A stretch of DNA of 64,000 nt from Methylomusa anaerophila (GTDB lineage Bacteria; Bacillota; Negativicutes; Sporomusales; Sporomusaceae): contig NZ_AP018449.1 of NCBI RefSeq assembly GCF_003966895.1, forward strand, positions 3,861,501-3,925,500, in the 5' to 3' direction. The translations under genes were made by a program, and so were the position numbers. The notes beneath the pieces were generated by a model. That model was not told where the DNA came from. It worked only from the letters and a program-made list of their open reading frames with translations, and made no database searches. Numbering within the stretch: the first letter of the stretch is position 1; every line of letters begins with the position of its first letter. Positions 32,578-41,869 of the stretch are shown in pieces.

Positions 32578-32814
32578 ATGATGCAAGGTTTTGATTCTAT
32601 TGGTTCTATTGGTAAAATGCTGATGATTTTGGGGATAATCATGCTTATTACCGGAGCAGCGTTTTATTTTGGCGGTAAACTTTTTAATCTGGGACGTTTA
32701 CCGGGTGATATTTATTTTGAAAGGGATAATTTCAGTTTTCATTTTCCTATTGTTACCTCAATTATTATTAGTATTATACTAACCATTATTCTTAACATAT
32801 TCATCAGACGCTAG
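32578..32814 (+). CDS. DUF2905 membrane protein
   Basis: A 78-residue protein with two transmembrane helices (about 10-32, MLMILGIIMLITGAAFYFGG, and 53-75, IVTSIIISIILTIILNIFI) separated by the DUF2905 signature LGRLPGDIYFERDNFSFHFP. The family is common next to ruvB and spoIID or queA in Firmicutes and its function is unknown. AGAAGGAG lies ahead of two adjacent ATG codons (32578, 32581). The gene starts right after the queH stop. Confidence 0.88.
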   Translation: MMQGFDSIGSIGKMLMILGIIMLITGAAFYFGGKLFNLGRLPGDIYFERDNFSFHFPIVTSIIISIILTIILNIFIRR

Positions 32815-32843
32815 TACCCCATCTATAGAAAGGAGTGAAAAAA

Positions 32844-34235
32844 TTGTTGCCTCGTAAAATAGCTCGCAAAATAATGGGGAGTATTTCCGTTTTTCTATTA
32901 ATAGTTTTGTTTGGCGCTCAGTTTCCATGCCAAGCAAAATTGGAATATGATTCAAGCAACACGTTGAAAAAAACCTATGAGCCAAGCATTAAAATTGGGA
33001 TAGCAGTCAATCAATCGTCGGTGATCATTTCTGCAAATACGGATTTCGAACTTGCCGCAGCTTCTGAAACTGGGATGAAGCCTACACTTATCTTGGGAAA
33101 GTTTCGCAGTAAAGACCGGGTGGTATTAACAGCAAAAAACGGCTATGTTGCCTTGAATAACAAACAAATGCCTGTACAATCATTAGCTGTCATCTTAAGA
33201 CATCCGAATGGTATCCGCTCTTCAGAAGACTCTATCGAAGTGAGTGAGCGGCATTACCGTGGCAGCATCGAAGTTCGCGCAACTGGTGGAAACAATGGCC
33301 TGACCGTTATTAATACCGTTCCCGTAGAACAGTATCTTTACGGAGTTATCAAAAATGAAATATCCCCGGATTGGCCCATAGAGGCGGTTAAAGCCCAGGC
33401 TGTGGCTGCACGCACCTATGCTATGGCCAATCTTAATAAACATAAAGCAGACGGCTTTGATGTTTGTACAACCACTGATTGCCAGATCTATGGCGGACGG
33501 GAAAGTGAGGCATTCCGGGCAATTGAGGCTGTTGATTCCACCCGCGGGTTAGTACTTACATATGACGGCAAGCTAATTACGGCATATTTCCATAGTAGTT
33601 CCGGCGGATACACGGAAAACAGCGAAAACGTTTGGTCGGCATACCTGCCGTACCTTCGTGGAGTGGTTGATACAGATCAATATTCCCCTTATTACAAATG
33701 GGATAAAAGTATCCCATTACACGAAGTTAACGCTATGTTAGGTAAAGCTGGCTACAAGGTAGGATCATTACAAGCAATCGAATTGACCCCGTTAAGTAAG
33801 CCGCCCGTGAATGTTGCTGACCGGGGAATATCAGGCCGGGTTAAAACGCTTCGCCTGATAGGGGCTAATGGGGAGGTATACATCACCGGTGCAAAGTTTC
33901 GCAGTCTATTTGGACTTAACAGCACGCTTTTCGATATTAATTTTGCGAGCGCGGGACAAATGGCTGCCACGGACAAAACTGATGCTTTCAAGTACCGCAA
34001 TACTAAGGTCGGAAATACTTCATCGACTAAAAATATTAGCAGCCATAACAACATACGTTATGTAATTAATAAGAAAGGCTCATTAGTTATATCCGGATTT
34101 GGTTGGGGTCATGGCCTGGGTCTTTCCCAATGGGGGGCAAAAGCCATGGCGGACAAGGCGCAAGGCAATCCCGAATATTTTAAAGATATATTGAAACACT
34201 ACTACCAGGGTGTGGAGATCATTAAACTTTACTAA
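32844..34235 (+). CDS. spoIID: SpoIID/LytB domain protein
   Basis: A 463-residue exported peptidoglycan lytic transglycosylase of the SpoIID family. SpoIID cuts glycan strands during engulfment of the forespore; LytB/YvbX-type relatives act elsewhere. An N-terminal hydrophobic segment (IMGSISVFLLIVLFGAQFP) serves as signal or anchor. The SpoIID core shows EISPDWPIEAVKAQAVAART with its catalytic glutamate, TTTDCQIYGG, YFHSSSGGYTENSENVW and the C-terminal GFGWGHGLGLSQWGA. Start: AAAGGAG at 32829-32835 overlaps an in-frame GTG, while TTG 32844 is 8 bases away and preferred. It sits between ruvB and queA. Whether it is the engulfment SpoIID or a paralogue cannot be decided. Confidence 0.88.
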   Translation: MLPRKIARKIMGSISVFLLIVLFGAQFPCQAKLEYDSSNTLKKTYEPSIKIGIAVNQSSVIISANTDFELAAASETGMKPTLILGKFRSKDRVVLTAKNGYVALNNKQMPVQSLAVILRHPNGIRSSEDSIEVSERHYRGSIEVRATGGNNGLTVINTVPVEQYLYGVIKNEISPDWPIEAVKAQAVAARTYAMANLNKHKADGFDVCTTTDCQIYGGRESEAFRAIEAVDSTRGLVLTYDGKLITAYFHSSSGGYTENSENVWSAYLPYLRGVVDTDQYSPYYKWDKSIPLHEVNAMLGKAGYKVGSLQAIELTPLSKPPVNVADRGISGRVKTLRLIGANGEVYITGAKFRSLFGLNSTLFDINFASAGQMAATDKTDAFKYRNTKVGNTSSTKNISSHNNIRYVINKKGSLVISGFGWGHGLGLSQWGAKAMADKAQGNPEYFKDILKHYYQGVEIIKLY

Positions 34236-34263
34236 AACTTAATAAAGGAGCTTTTGTTTTTTC

Positions 34264-35283
34264 ATGCTGTTGTCTGATTTTGATTATTATTTGCCTGAAG
34301 AACTTATTGCCCAATACCCGATTGAACCGCGAAACCATTCTCGGCTGCTGGTGGTACACAGACAGTCTGGTTTGATGGAGCATCAACATTTTTACAATTT
34401 GCAGCAATATTTACAACCAGGGGACACCCTGGTTTTTAATGATACTAGGGTAATTCCAGCCAGACTTATTGGCGAAAAAGCAGATACCGGCAGTAAAGTG
34501 GAAGTATTTCTTCTAAATCGAAATTCCGGTGATCAATGGGAATGTTTAGTTAAACCAGGAAAACGAGCTCGGCCGGGAGCTATAATTGAGTTTGGTAATT
34601 TGCTCAGATGTGAAGTTATAGCAGGCACTGACTTTGGCGGACGCATTGTCCGCTTTAGTTATGACGGAATTTTTGAGGAAATACTGGATTTTTTGGGCGA
34701 AACCCCTCTGCCGCCTTATATCAAAGAAACCTTGCACGATAAAGAAAGATATCAGACGGTGTACGCGAAGGAAAAAGGATCAGCAGCAGCGCCAACCGCA
34801 GGCTTACACTTTACAAGCGATATGATGACCAAACTGAAAGAAGCGGGCATTAATCTGGCATTTGTAACCTTGCATGTCGGCTTGGGAACCTTTCGTCCCG
34901 TGAGTGTTGCCGATATAAGCCAGCACAGTATGCACAGGGAATATTACTCTGTATCCGAGGAAACAGCGCGTATTGTTAACAAAACTAAAGCTGCAGGCAA
35001 CCGAGTGATCGCGGTGGGAACTACTGCAGTACGCACTTTAGAAACCGCGGGAAAAGACGGAGTTTTGGCAGCCCAAAGCGGTTGGACTAATATATTTATT
35101 TATCCAGGTTATCGGTTTAGGATCATAGACGCACTTGTTACCAATTTCCATCTCCCCAAATCAACTTTACTTATGTTAGTTAGCGCTTTTGCCAACAGGG
35201 AATTAATACTCTCCGCCTACGCTGAAGCTGTGGCGGAGCGGTACAGATTTTTCAGCTTTGGCGATGCCATGCTTATCATCTAA
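34264..35283 (+). CDS. queA: S-adenosylmethionine:tRNA ribosyltransferase-isomerase
   Basis: QueA transfers and rearranges ribose from AdoMet onto preQ1 in tRNA, making epoxyqueuosine. 339 residues, normal. Family segments: [19 protein letters not shown] at the start, [40 protein letters not shown] and [10 protein letters not shown], and the C-terminal [18 protein letters not shown]. An AAAGGAG lies a rather long 14 bases ahead of the ATG. tgt follows, separated by a 200-base palindromic repeat. Confidence 0.96.
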   Translation: MLLSDFDYYLPEELIAQYPIEPRNHSRLLVVHRQSGLMEHQHFYNLQQYLQPGDTLVFNDTRVIPARLIGEKADTGSKVEVFLLNRNSGDQWECLVKPGKRARPGAIIEFGNLLRCEVIAGTDFGGRIVRFSYDGIFEEILDFLGETPLPPYIKETLHDKERYQTVYAKEKGSAAAPTAGLHFTSDMMTKLKEAGINLAFVTLHVGLGTFRPVSVADISQHSMHREYYSVSEETARIVNKTKAAGNRVIAVGTTAVRTLETAGKDGVLAAQSGWTNIFIYPGYRFRIIDALVTNFHLPKSTLLMLVSAFANRELILSAYAEAVAERYRFFSFGDAMLII

Positions 35284-35323
35284 GCAAGCAAATCCAACTT
35301 TCTTGGTAACTATCAAATGCCTC

Positions 35324-35523
35324 GAACTGCTTAGAAATCGTCAGATGCTAGGCGCGACGACGATTCTGATTTCGTTAACTGAGCATAACAGTTTGCGCGG
35401 GGACCGGAACGGAGGCGTACTCGGATGTCCGCACAGACTACTTAGGAAAGGGCTGACTAGGCCAGAACGGTTGAAGTGAGGACCGCAGGAGCAACGACGC
35501 AGATGGCGGTTTATAAGCAGTTC
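35324..35523. repeat. Palindromic intergenic repeat, type I, copy A
   Basis: Ends: GAACTGCTTAGAAATCGTC on the left and, on the right, GGCGGTTTATAAGCAGTTC, which are inverted copies. The interior shares long blocks with the reverse complement of copy B at 54480-54600: CAGATGCTAGGCG, GGACCGGAACGGAGGCGTACT, and GTGAGGACCGCAGGA followed by CAACGACGCAGATGGCGG. Compared with B it has two extra blocks of about 40 bases. It interrupts the queA-tgt gap; small frames inside are not genes. Confidence 0.85.
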
Positions 35524-35539
35524 CCTGCTTAAAGAGTAA

Positions 35540-36676
<1,137 letters not shown>

Positions 36677-36737
36677 AGGAATTCAGAAAAGTGCGTGGAA
36701 TATATTGGCTGATATGCTAAATTAGGAGGTGAATATT

Positions 36738-37034
36738 TTGCCGGAGTTTTCTCCCGAGGTATTGCAAATGTTACAGGCATCATGGCCGATCGTATTAATG
36801 GGGGTTATCTTTTATTTTTTACTGTATCGTCCGCAAAAAAAGGAGCAGCAGCGTCGTCAGGAAATGCTGAGCAATCTAAAAAAAGGGGATCGTATTGTAA
36901 CGATTGGTGGCGTTCATGGTACGATTACGGCTCTTACCGACAAGGTTGTCACCGTAAAAATTGCTGATAAAGTTGAGATTGTCGTCTCTCGTTCGGCAGT
37001 AAGCCATTATCAAAATCAAGATAAAAACACCTAG
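36738..37034 (+). CDS. yajC: Preprotein translocase subunit YajC
   Basis: A 98-residue membrane protein with one N-terminal helix (about 12-32, WPIVLMGVIFYFLLYRPQKK) followed by the YajC basic segment and a small cytoplasmic domain (LKKGDRIVTIGGVHGTITAL, VTVKIADKVEIVVSRSAV). YajC associates with SecDF and the SecYEG translocon. AGGAGG at 36724-36729 overlaps an in-frame GTG, so TTG 36738, 8 bases away, is taken as the start. It follows tgt, the usual order, with secDF 1.5 kb downstream after two unrelated genes. Confidence 0.93.
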   Translation: MPEFSPEVLQMLQASWPIVLMGVIFYFLLYRPQKKEQQRRQEMLSNLKKGDRIVTIGGVHGTITALTDKVVTVKIADKVEIVVSRSAVSHYQNQDKNT

Positions 37035-37080
37035 TACCGTGACGAACCATTTGCAACTATAATCAAAAGGAGTTGGCATA

Positions 37081-37686
37081 ATGAATAGTAATGAATATCA
37101 GGAAGTAAATAAAGGCGCTAAAAAAGATTTGCGCAAAAAGCTTTTGGCTATCAGGCGCAGCATGACTCGTGAGGAAATCGCCTCAGGCAGCGACAAGCTG
37201 GCTGAGCATTTGTTCAAGTGGCCGCAGTATCAAGCAGCCAGGAATATCATGTTATATCTGGCCATGCCTGACGAACCCCACATGGATAAGGTCATTGCCC
37301 ATGCGCTGGCCGGAGGCAAAACCGTCTGCGTGCCGCACATGTATGAAACCCGCGGGTTGATGGATGCAGCCATTATTCAAAATTTGGACGATTTGGTAGT
37401 GGGACAGTTCGATTTACTTGTACCTAATCCGGCGACCCTTAAAATTTTGGATCCTAGCGATCTTGACCTGATTATTGTGCCTGGTGTAGCGTATGATCGC
37501 GCCGGCCGACGCCTCGGAATGGGGGCAGGTTACTATGACCGGTTTTTGCTTCGGGCTTCAAAGTCTGAATTGATCGGCGCAGCATGGGCTGCTCAAATAT
37601 TGGACTCTGTACCGGTTGATGAACATGACCGCCCGGTAAATTATTTACTTACCGAAGAAGGCATATTGAATTGCGGTAAAAGCTGA
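37081..37686 (+). CDS. 5-formyltetrahydrofolate cyclo-ligase
   Basis: This enzyme converts 5-formyl-THF to 5,10-methenyl-THF with ATP. 201 residues, with the N-terminal KKDLRKKLLAIRRSMTREEI helix, the phosphate-binding region HALAGGKTVCVPHMY, and the conserved VPGVAYDRAGRRLGMGAGYY followed by DRFL. AAAGGAG is 7 bases before the ATG. It is commonly encoded near yajC or recJ in Firmicutes. Confidence 0.93.
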   Translation: MNSNEYQEVNKGAKKDLRKKLLAIRRSMTREEIASGSDKLAEHLFKWPQYQAARNIMLYLAMPDEPHMDKVIAHALAGGKTVCVPHMYETRGLMDAAIIQNLDDLVVGQFDLLVPNPATLKILDPSDLDLIIVPGVAYDRAGRRLGMGAGYYDRFLLRASKSELIGAAWAAQILDSVPVDEHDRPVNYLLTEEGILNCGKS

Positions 37687-37762
37687 GTAACTTTTATGTT
37701 TAGTTTTCGGTATGGTAAGGGTATTACTATAGTGTATTGCATTATTTTATATGGAGGGTGTA

Positions 37763-38446
37763 ATGGTGCAAGTCACTTCTGTAGAACCAATTACCATCGC
37801 CGATTTAAAAACAGATTATGAGGTATCTGTATATCTTACCCGCAGTACGAAGTATTTGAAACGTCTTGGTTTTACCGAACATGGGTTGAGGCATGCCGGT
37901 TTGGTGTCTGCTCTTGCCTATAAGGTATTACAGGAACTTGGGTTTCCGTCGCGTGACTGTGAACTTGCGGCAATAGCCGGTTATCTTCATGATATAGCCA
38001 ACATGATCAACCGTTATAACCATGGGGGATACGGGGCCGTAATGGCTTATAATTTGCTTACCCGCCACGGGATGATACCTGAAGAAATTGCTTTAGTAAT
38101 ATCCGCTATCGGGAACCATGAAGAAGAACGAGGTAACGCGGTCAATCATGTTGCCGCCGCATTAATACTGGCTGACAAATCGGATGTACATCGCACCAGA
38201 GTTACTAATACTGATTTCGCCAAGTTTGAAATTCACGATCGGGTCAACTATGCTGTTGAAAGCAGTAAATTATTGATTGATCGAGATATACGTAATATTA
38301 CGTTAAAATTGAATATTGATACGAAAATATGTCCAGTCATGGAGTATTTTGAAATCTTTTTGCTACGCATGATTATGTGTCGACGGGCTGCGGAATTTTT
38401 AGAATGCCGGTTTAAACTTGTCATCAACGAGAATGAGCTGCTGTAA
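37763..38446 (+). CDS. HD-domain phosphohydrolase-like protein
   Basis: A 227-residue protein with a complete HD motif: LRHAGLVSALAYKVLQELG, the HD pair in AGYLHDIANMINRYNH, NHEEERGN-type histidine and the DKSDV aspartate. It resembles metal-dependent phosphohydrolases of the HD superfamily; the substrate is unknown. The C-terminal quarter is without recognisable motif and ends in a stretch with two cysteines. GGAGGGTGTA lies 5-6 bases ahead of ATG 37763, which is preferred over ATG 37751. It lies between the folate enzyme and secD. Confidence 0.8.
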   Translation: MVQVTSVEPITIADLKTDYEVSVYLTRSTKYLKRLGFTEHGLRHAGLVSALAYKVLQELGFPSRDCELAAIAGYLHDIANMINRYNHGGYGAVMAYNLLTRHGMIPEEIALVISAIGNHEEERGNAVNHVAAALILADKSDVHRTRVTNTDFAKFEIHDRVNYAVESSKLLIDRDIRNITLKLNIDTKICPVMEYFEIFLLRMIMCRRAAEFLECRFKLVINENELL

Positions 38447-38480
38447 TGGAATTTGCACTATCATCAGACTAGTCTCTTTG

Positions 38481-38509
38481 TTGACGGTAATTTGCTTACC
38501 GGATATAAT
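38481..38509 (+). promoter_or_regulatory. Promoter of secDF
   Basis: TTGACG at 38481-38486, 17-base spacer, TATAAT at 38504-38509, about 47 bases before the secD start. Confidence 0.7.
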
Positions 38510-38555
38510 TAATTCGTTCCGAAATATGTAAACACATAGATTGGGGGAGAAATAT

Positions 38556-39761
38556 TTGAGATGGGGTAATTTGACCAGGTTTTTGTTAGTGGTCATAGCT
38601 ATACTGGTTGTCGCCGGCTATTATATGTTACCCTTGGCCCTTTCTATCAAACAAGGGCTTGATTTGCAGGGAGGCACCCATATTATATTAGAAGCATCCG
38701 ATACACCGGAAGCAAAGGTTGACGAGGATGCCATGCAACGGGTAAAGCAAATAATTGAGCACAGGATAAATGAACTGGGACTTACCGAGCCGCTTGTTCA
38801 ACGGGAGAGTGACAGGCGGCTTATCGTCGAACTTCCCGGGGTCAAAGATCCTGAGAAAGCAATTGAACTATTGGGCAAAACAGCGCTTTTGGAATTCCAG
38901 GATGAAAGCGGCGCTGTGGTGCTGACCGGCAAAGATCTAAAAGATGCCAGAGCGCATATTGATCAAAGGAAACAAAATTTGGTTGACATTGAGTTCTCGG
39001 ACGAAGGGGCAAAGAAGTTTGCCGACCTGACAGCCAAAAATGTCGGTAAACATATTTCTATTCTTTTAGATAAGCAAGTATTGACCAGTCCGGTTGTTCA
39101 GGAAGCCATACCAAACGGCAAAGCTGTCATCACCGGTAACAGAAGTATTGAAGAAGCGGAAAGACTGGCAATTCTTCTAAGGTCGGGCGCGCTGCCTGTT
39201 AAAGTTGACATTCTGGAAACGAGGACAGTGGGACCGACTTTAGGACAGGATTCCAAAGATAAAAGCATCCAGGCCTTTATGATCGGCATTGCCGCCATTG
39301 TTGTTTTTATGCTGCTGTTTTACCGGCTGTCCGGTTTTGTGGCCAATGTAGCGCTGATACTATACGTATTGCTCTTGCTTGTTTCTCTCAAAATGCTTAA
39401 TGCCACCTTAACATTACCCGGCATTGCCGGCATTATCTTATCAATGGGTATGGCCGTTGATGCCAACGTATTAATTTTCGAACGTTTTAAAGAAGAATAC
39501 CGGGCCGGGAAAACCCTGCGGACGGCGATGGATGCAGGCTTTCACCGGGCTTTTGCCACAATTCTGGATTCAAACGTGACAACCTTGATTGCCGCAGTAG
39601 TATTATTTTTCCTGGGTTCAGGCGCAATTAAAGGATTTGCCATAACTTTGGGACTGGGGATAATACTCAGTATGTTTACGGCAATCACAGCTACCCGCTA
39701 TATACTTAAAATGTTTATTCAGGCGAATGTAATAAAAAATGGCAAATTATTTGGGGCTTAG
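38556..39761 (+). CDS. secD: Protein translocase subunit SecD
   Basis: SecD is the larger part of the proton-driven SecDF pump that pulls preproteins through the translocon. 401 residues: transmembrane helix 1 (about 6-24), the periplasmic P1 region (GLDLQGGTHIILEA, EHRINELGLTEPLVQ, RLIVELPGVKDPEKA), the head domain (LLDKQVLTSPVVQEAIPNG), then five helices with the essential GMAVDANVLIFERFKEE segment. TTG 38556 has GGGGGAG 7 bases upstream. secF starts 14 bases after its stop. Confidence 0.96.
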   Translation: MRWGNLTRFLLVVIAILVVAGYYMLPLALSIKQGLDLQGGTHIILEASDTPEAKVDEDAMQRVKQIIEHRINELGLTEPLVQRESDRRLIVELPGVKDPEKAIELLGKTALLEFQDESGAVVLTGKDLKDARAHIDQRKQNLVDIEFSDEGAKKFADLTAKNVGKHISILLDKQVLTSPVVQEAIPNGKAVITGNRSIEEAERLAILLRSGALPVKVDILETRTVGPTLGQDSKDKSIQAFMIGIAAIVVFMLLFYRLSGFVANVALILYVLLLLVSLKMLNATLTLPGIAGIILSMGMAVDANVLIFERFKEEYRAGKTLRTAMDAGFHRAFATILDSNVTTLIAAVVLFFLGSGAIKGFAITLGLGIILSMFTAITATRYILKMFIQANVIKNGKLFGA

Positions 39762-39775
39762 GAGGTGGAGAGAAT

Positions 39776-40684
39776 ATGAAATTTGATATTGTTGGCAAAC
39801 GATACTGGTGGTTTTTGCTCTCCACCCTAGTATTAATTCCCGGTATTATCTCCATTTTTGTGCAAGGATTCAATCTGGGGATTGATTTTACCGGCGGAAC
39901 CCTATTGGATTTGAAATTCGCCCGGCCGGTCACTGTTGCGGAAATACGGGAGGCTATGAAAGAACATAATTTGGAGAATAGCACAATTCAGCTGGCTGCT
40001 ACCGGACAAACGGAAGCATCACCAAACGTATTTGTCAGAACAAAGGTGTTATCGGAAGAAGAGCGTAAAGACGTACTAAAAAGTCTGGAAACCAAACTGG
40101 GAGCCTTTGAGATATTAAGAGTTGAAAAGGTTGGGGCCGTTATCGGTTCTGAGCTTACCACACAGGCTTTATTAGCGCTTCTTGCCTCTTGGGTTTTGAT
40201 AATAATTTATATTACCTACCGGTTTGAATTTAAGTTTGCAGTTTCCGGAATTCTCGCCCTGATACACGACGTCCTTGTGGTTTTAGGTATTTTCTCCCTA
40301 CTGCAAATAGAAATTGATGCTTCCTTCGTTGCGGCTGTTCTAACAATCGTCGGCTATTCCATCAACGACACAATCGTTATCTTCGACCGAATTAGGGAAA
40401 ACCTGAAAACGTACCGTAAAGGAGAAGGATTTCAAGAATTGGTCAATCGCAGCATCTGGCAGACCATGACTCGATCAATCTATACCGCGCTCACCGTACT
40501 ATTTGCTACAGCTTCTCTTTATTTTTTCGGCGGCGAAAGTACAAAAAACTTTTCGCTTGCACTTTTAATCGGTGTCACCAGCGGTGCGTATTCATCTATA
40601 TTCAATGCCAGTCCAATATGGGTTACCTGGAAAGAATATGATGAAAAAAAGCGTATTGAAATGAAAACGAAAGGTGTTAAATAA
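39776..40684 (+). CDS. secF: Protein translocase subunit SecF
   Basis: Partner of SecD; 302 residues. Helix 1 (about 10-30) leads to the periplasmic segment with LGIDFTGGTLLDLKF, then five helices including the conserved TIVGYSINDTIVIFDRIREN. GGAGGTGGAG precedes the ATG. The stop codon opens a trinucleotide run and a terminator follows. Confidence 0.96.
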   Translation: MKFDIVGKRYWWFLLSTLVLIPGIISIFVQGFNLGIDFTGGTLLDLKFARPVTVAEIREAMKEHNLENSTIQLAATGQTEASPNVFVRTKVLSEEERKDVLKSLETKLGAFEILRVEKVGAVIGSELTTQALLALLASWVLIIIYITYRFEFKFAVSGILALIHDVLVVLGIFSLLQIEIDASFVAAVLTIVGYSINDTIVIFDRIRENLKTYRKGEGFQELVNRSIWQTMTRSIYTALTVLFATASLYFFGGESTKNFSLALLIGVTSGAYSSIFNASPIWVTWKEYDEKKRIEMKTKGVK

Positions 40685-40718
40685 TAAATAATAATAATGA
40701 TGATGATGATGATGATAA
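40682..40718 (+). repeat. Trinucleotide run after secF
   Basis: AAT/ATA units turn into six consecutive ATG triplets (40697-40714). A microsatellite starting at the secF stop codon; length variation there would not change SecF. Confidence 0.85.
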
Positions 40719-40724
40719 ATTTTT

Positions 40725-40751
40725 GGACTGGGCTTCCAGTCCTTTTATTTT
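40725..40751 (+). terminator. Terminator of secDF
   Basis: GGACTGG (40725-40731) and CCAGTCC (40736-40742) with a GCTT loop, then TTTTATTTT. Confidence 0.9.
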
Positions 40752-40854
40752 CCGACTCGCTATCTGATCCTGTTATCTGTGTATTTTTTTACATAAACAA
40801 AGCTTAAAGAAAACAAAATAAAAAGGCGATAAATCTGGAAATGAGGTTACTTTT

Positions 40855-41325
40855 GTGTTGCTAATTAAATTTCTTGTCGTACTGATTATGCTGCTAGGCC
40901 TCATATGTACCCTGACTCATAAATTTCCCGGGACGCTCATCATTTTGGCCGGTGTTTTTATCTATGATGTCGTTACAAATTTTCTGCCGCTGGATAGCAG
41001 GATTGTCACAACTGTTATATTGCTGGCAATAACAGCGGAAGTGGGCGGTAGATTATTGCGCATATATCTAACCAAAGGCTACGAAATTTCTAAGGAATTT
41101 AGTATTAACAGTTTAGTAGCGCAGTCGGGAGGTATTGTTGCGTGTGACGCTCTGCTGGGTCCAACAATAGGATTGATTCTTTGGGAATTTATTATCGGTA
41201 AAACTTTTTTACCTCGGGTAGATACAATTTCAACAATATTGTTCCGGCTTGCCTGTGTTGCATTTTTTCGATTCCTATGCGGCTTAATAATGATTATTTT
41301 AATTCTAAAATATCTAATTATATAA
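40855..41325 (+). CDS. DUF456-like membrane protein
   Basis: A 156-residue very hydrophobic protein. Helices occupy about 3-20, 24-42, 52-68, 90-112 and 128-155. The stretch THKFPGTLIILAGVFIYD resembles the DUF456 signature (PxLPGTLLIxxGxxxY) and ALLGPTIGLILWEFIIGKT the second one (G-GPFLGAFxGE). The function of DUF456 is unknown. GTG 40855 follows GAGG at 8 bases. It is monocistronic, with a terminator on both sides. Confidence 0.65.
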   Translation: MLLIKFLVVLIMLLGLICTLTHKFPGTLIILAGVFIYDVVTNFLPLDSRIVTTVILLAITAEVGGRLLRIYLTKGYEISKEFSINSLVAQSGGIVACDALLGPTIGLILWEFIIGKTFLPRVDTISTILFRLACVAFFRFLCGLIMIILILKYLII

Positions 41326-41334
41326 AAGATATAA

Positions 41335-41381
41335 GAAAACAGGCTTTCCTCAAGAACGACTGTAGCGCCTGTTTTCTTTTG
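41335..41381 (+). terminator. Terminator after the DUF456-like gene
   Basis: GAAAACAGGC (41335-41344) and GCCTGTTTTC (41367-41376) with a 22-base loop and TTTTG after it. Confidence 0.8.
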
Positions 41382-41483
41382 TTTATATTTTGGATGTTAT
41401 TGTACAAAATAAAGGATTATTATGCAAGGGGCGAGAATATTAGGTGAAAACGGCGGCATTACGGCATTGCGGAGGTGGGTAAC

Positions 41484-41792
41484 TTGCAATATTTATTACT
41501 TGCTTTCTTATTCGCTCTCTTAGTGTCTGTTTTCGCAGTCCAGAACTCATTCCCCGTGACGGTTAGTTTTTTTGCCTGGAGCTTTCAGACGTCACTTGTA
41601 ATTCTAATTCTTGCCGCGGCAATTTTTGGGGTATTGACCGTATTGTCATTGGTTATGCCTGTACAATTTCGATTGCAGCGCAGATTGCACCAAAGCAAAC
41701 AATTGCAGAAAGATCTCGAAATAGAAAATGAGAAACTCCGAATTCAACTGGCAAAAGAACTCAGTAAGTTTACAGGCAACCAAACGGAGTAA
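41484..41792 (+). CDS. LapA-domain membrane protein
   Basis: A 102-residue protein of the LapA (DUF1049) family: two transmembrane helices (about 2-20 and 35-58) with the family motif FAVQNSFPVTVSFFAWSF between them and a C-terminal coiled coil (LHQSKQLQKDLEIENEKLRIQL). In Proteobacteria relatives (LapA/YciS) help assemble lipopolysaccharide; the role in Firmicutes is unclear. GGAGGTG at 41471-41477 covers an in-frame GTG, so TTG 41484 is preferred. It stands just upstream of recJ, a common arrangement in Firmicutes. Confidence 0.85.
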   Translation: MQYLLLAFLFALLVSVFAVQNSFPVTVSFFAWSFQTSLVILILAAAIFGVLTVLSLVMPVQFRLQRRLHQSKQLQKDLEIENEKLRIQLAKELSKFTGNQTE

Positions 41793-41869
41793 TGGCGGAA
41801 AGATTGCAAAAATGGTTTGATTGTACTAAAATTATTTCAATGCGATATGTTCGGAGGTAATCACATGAC

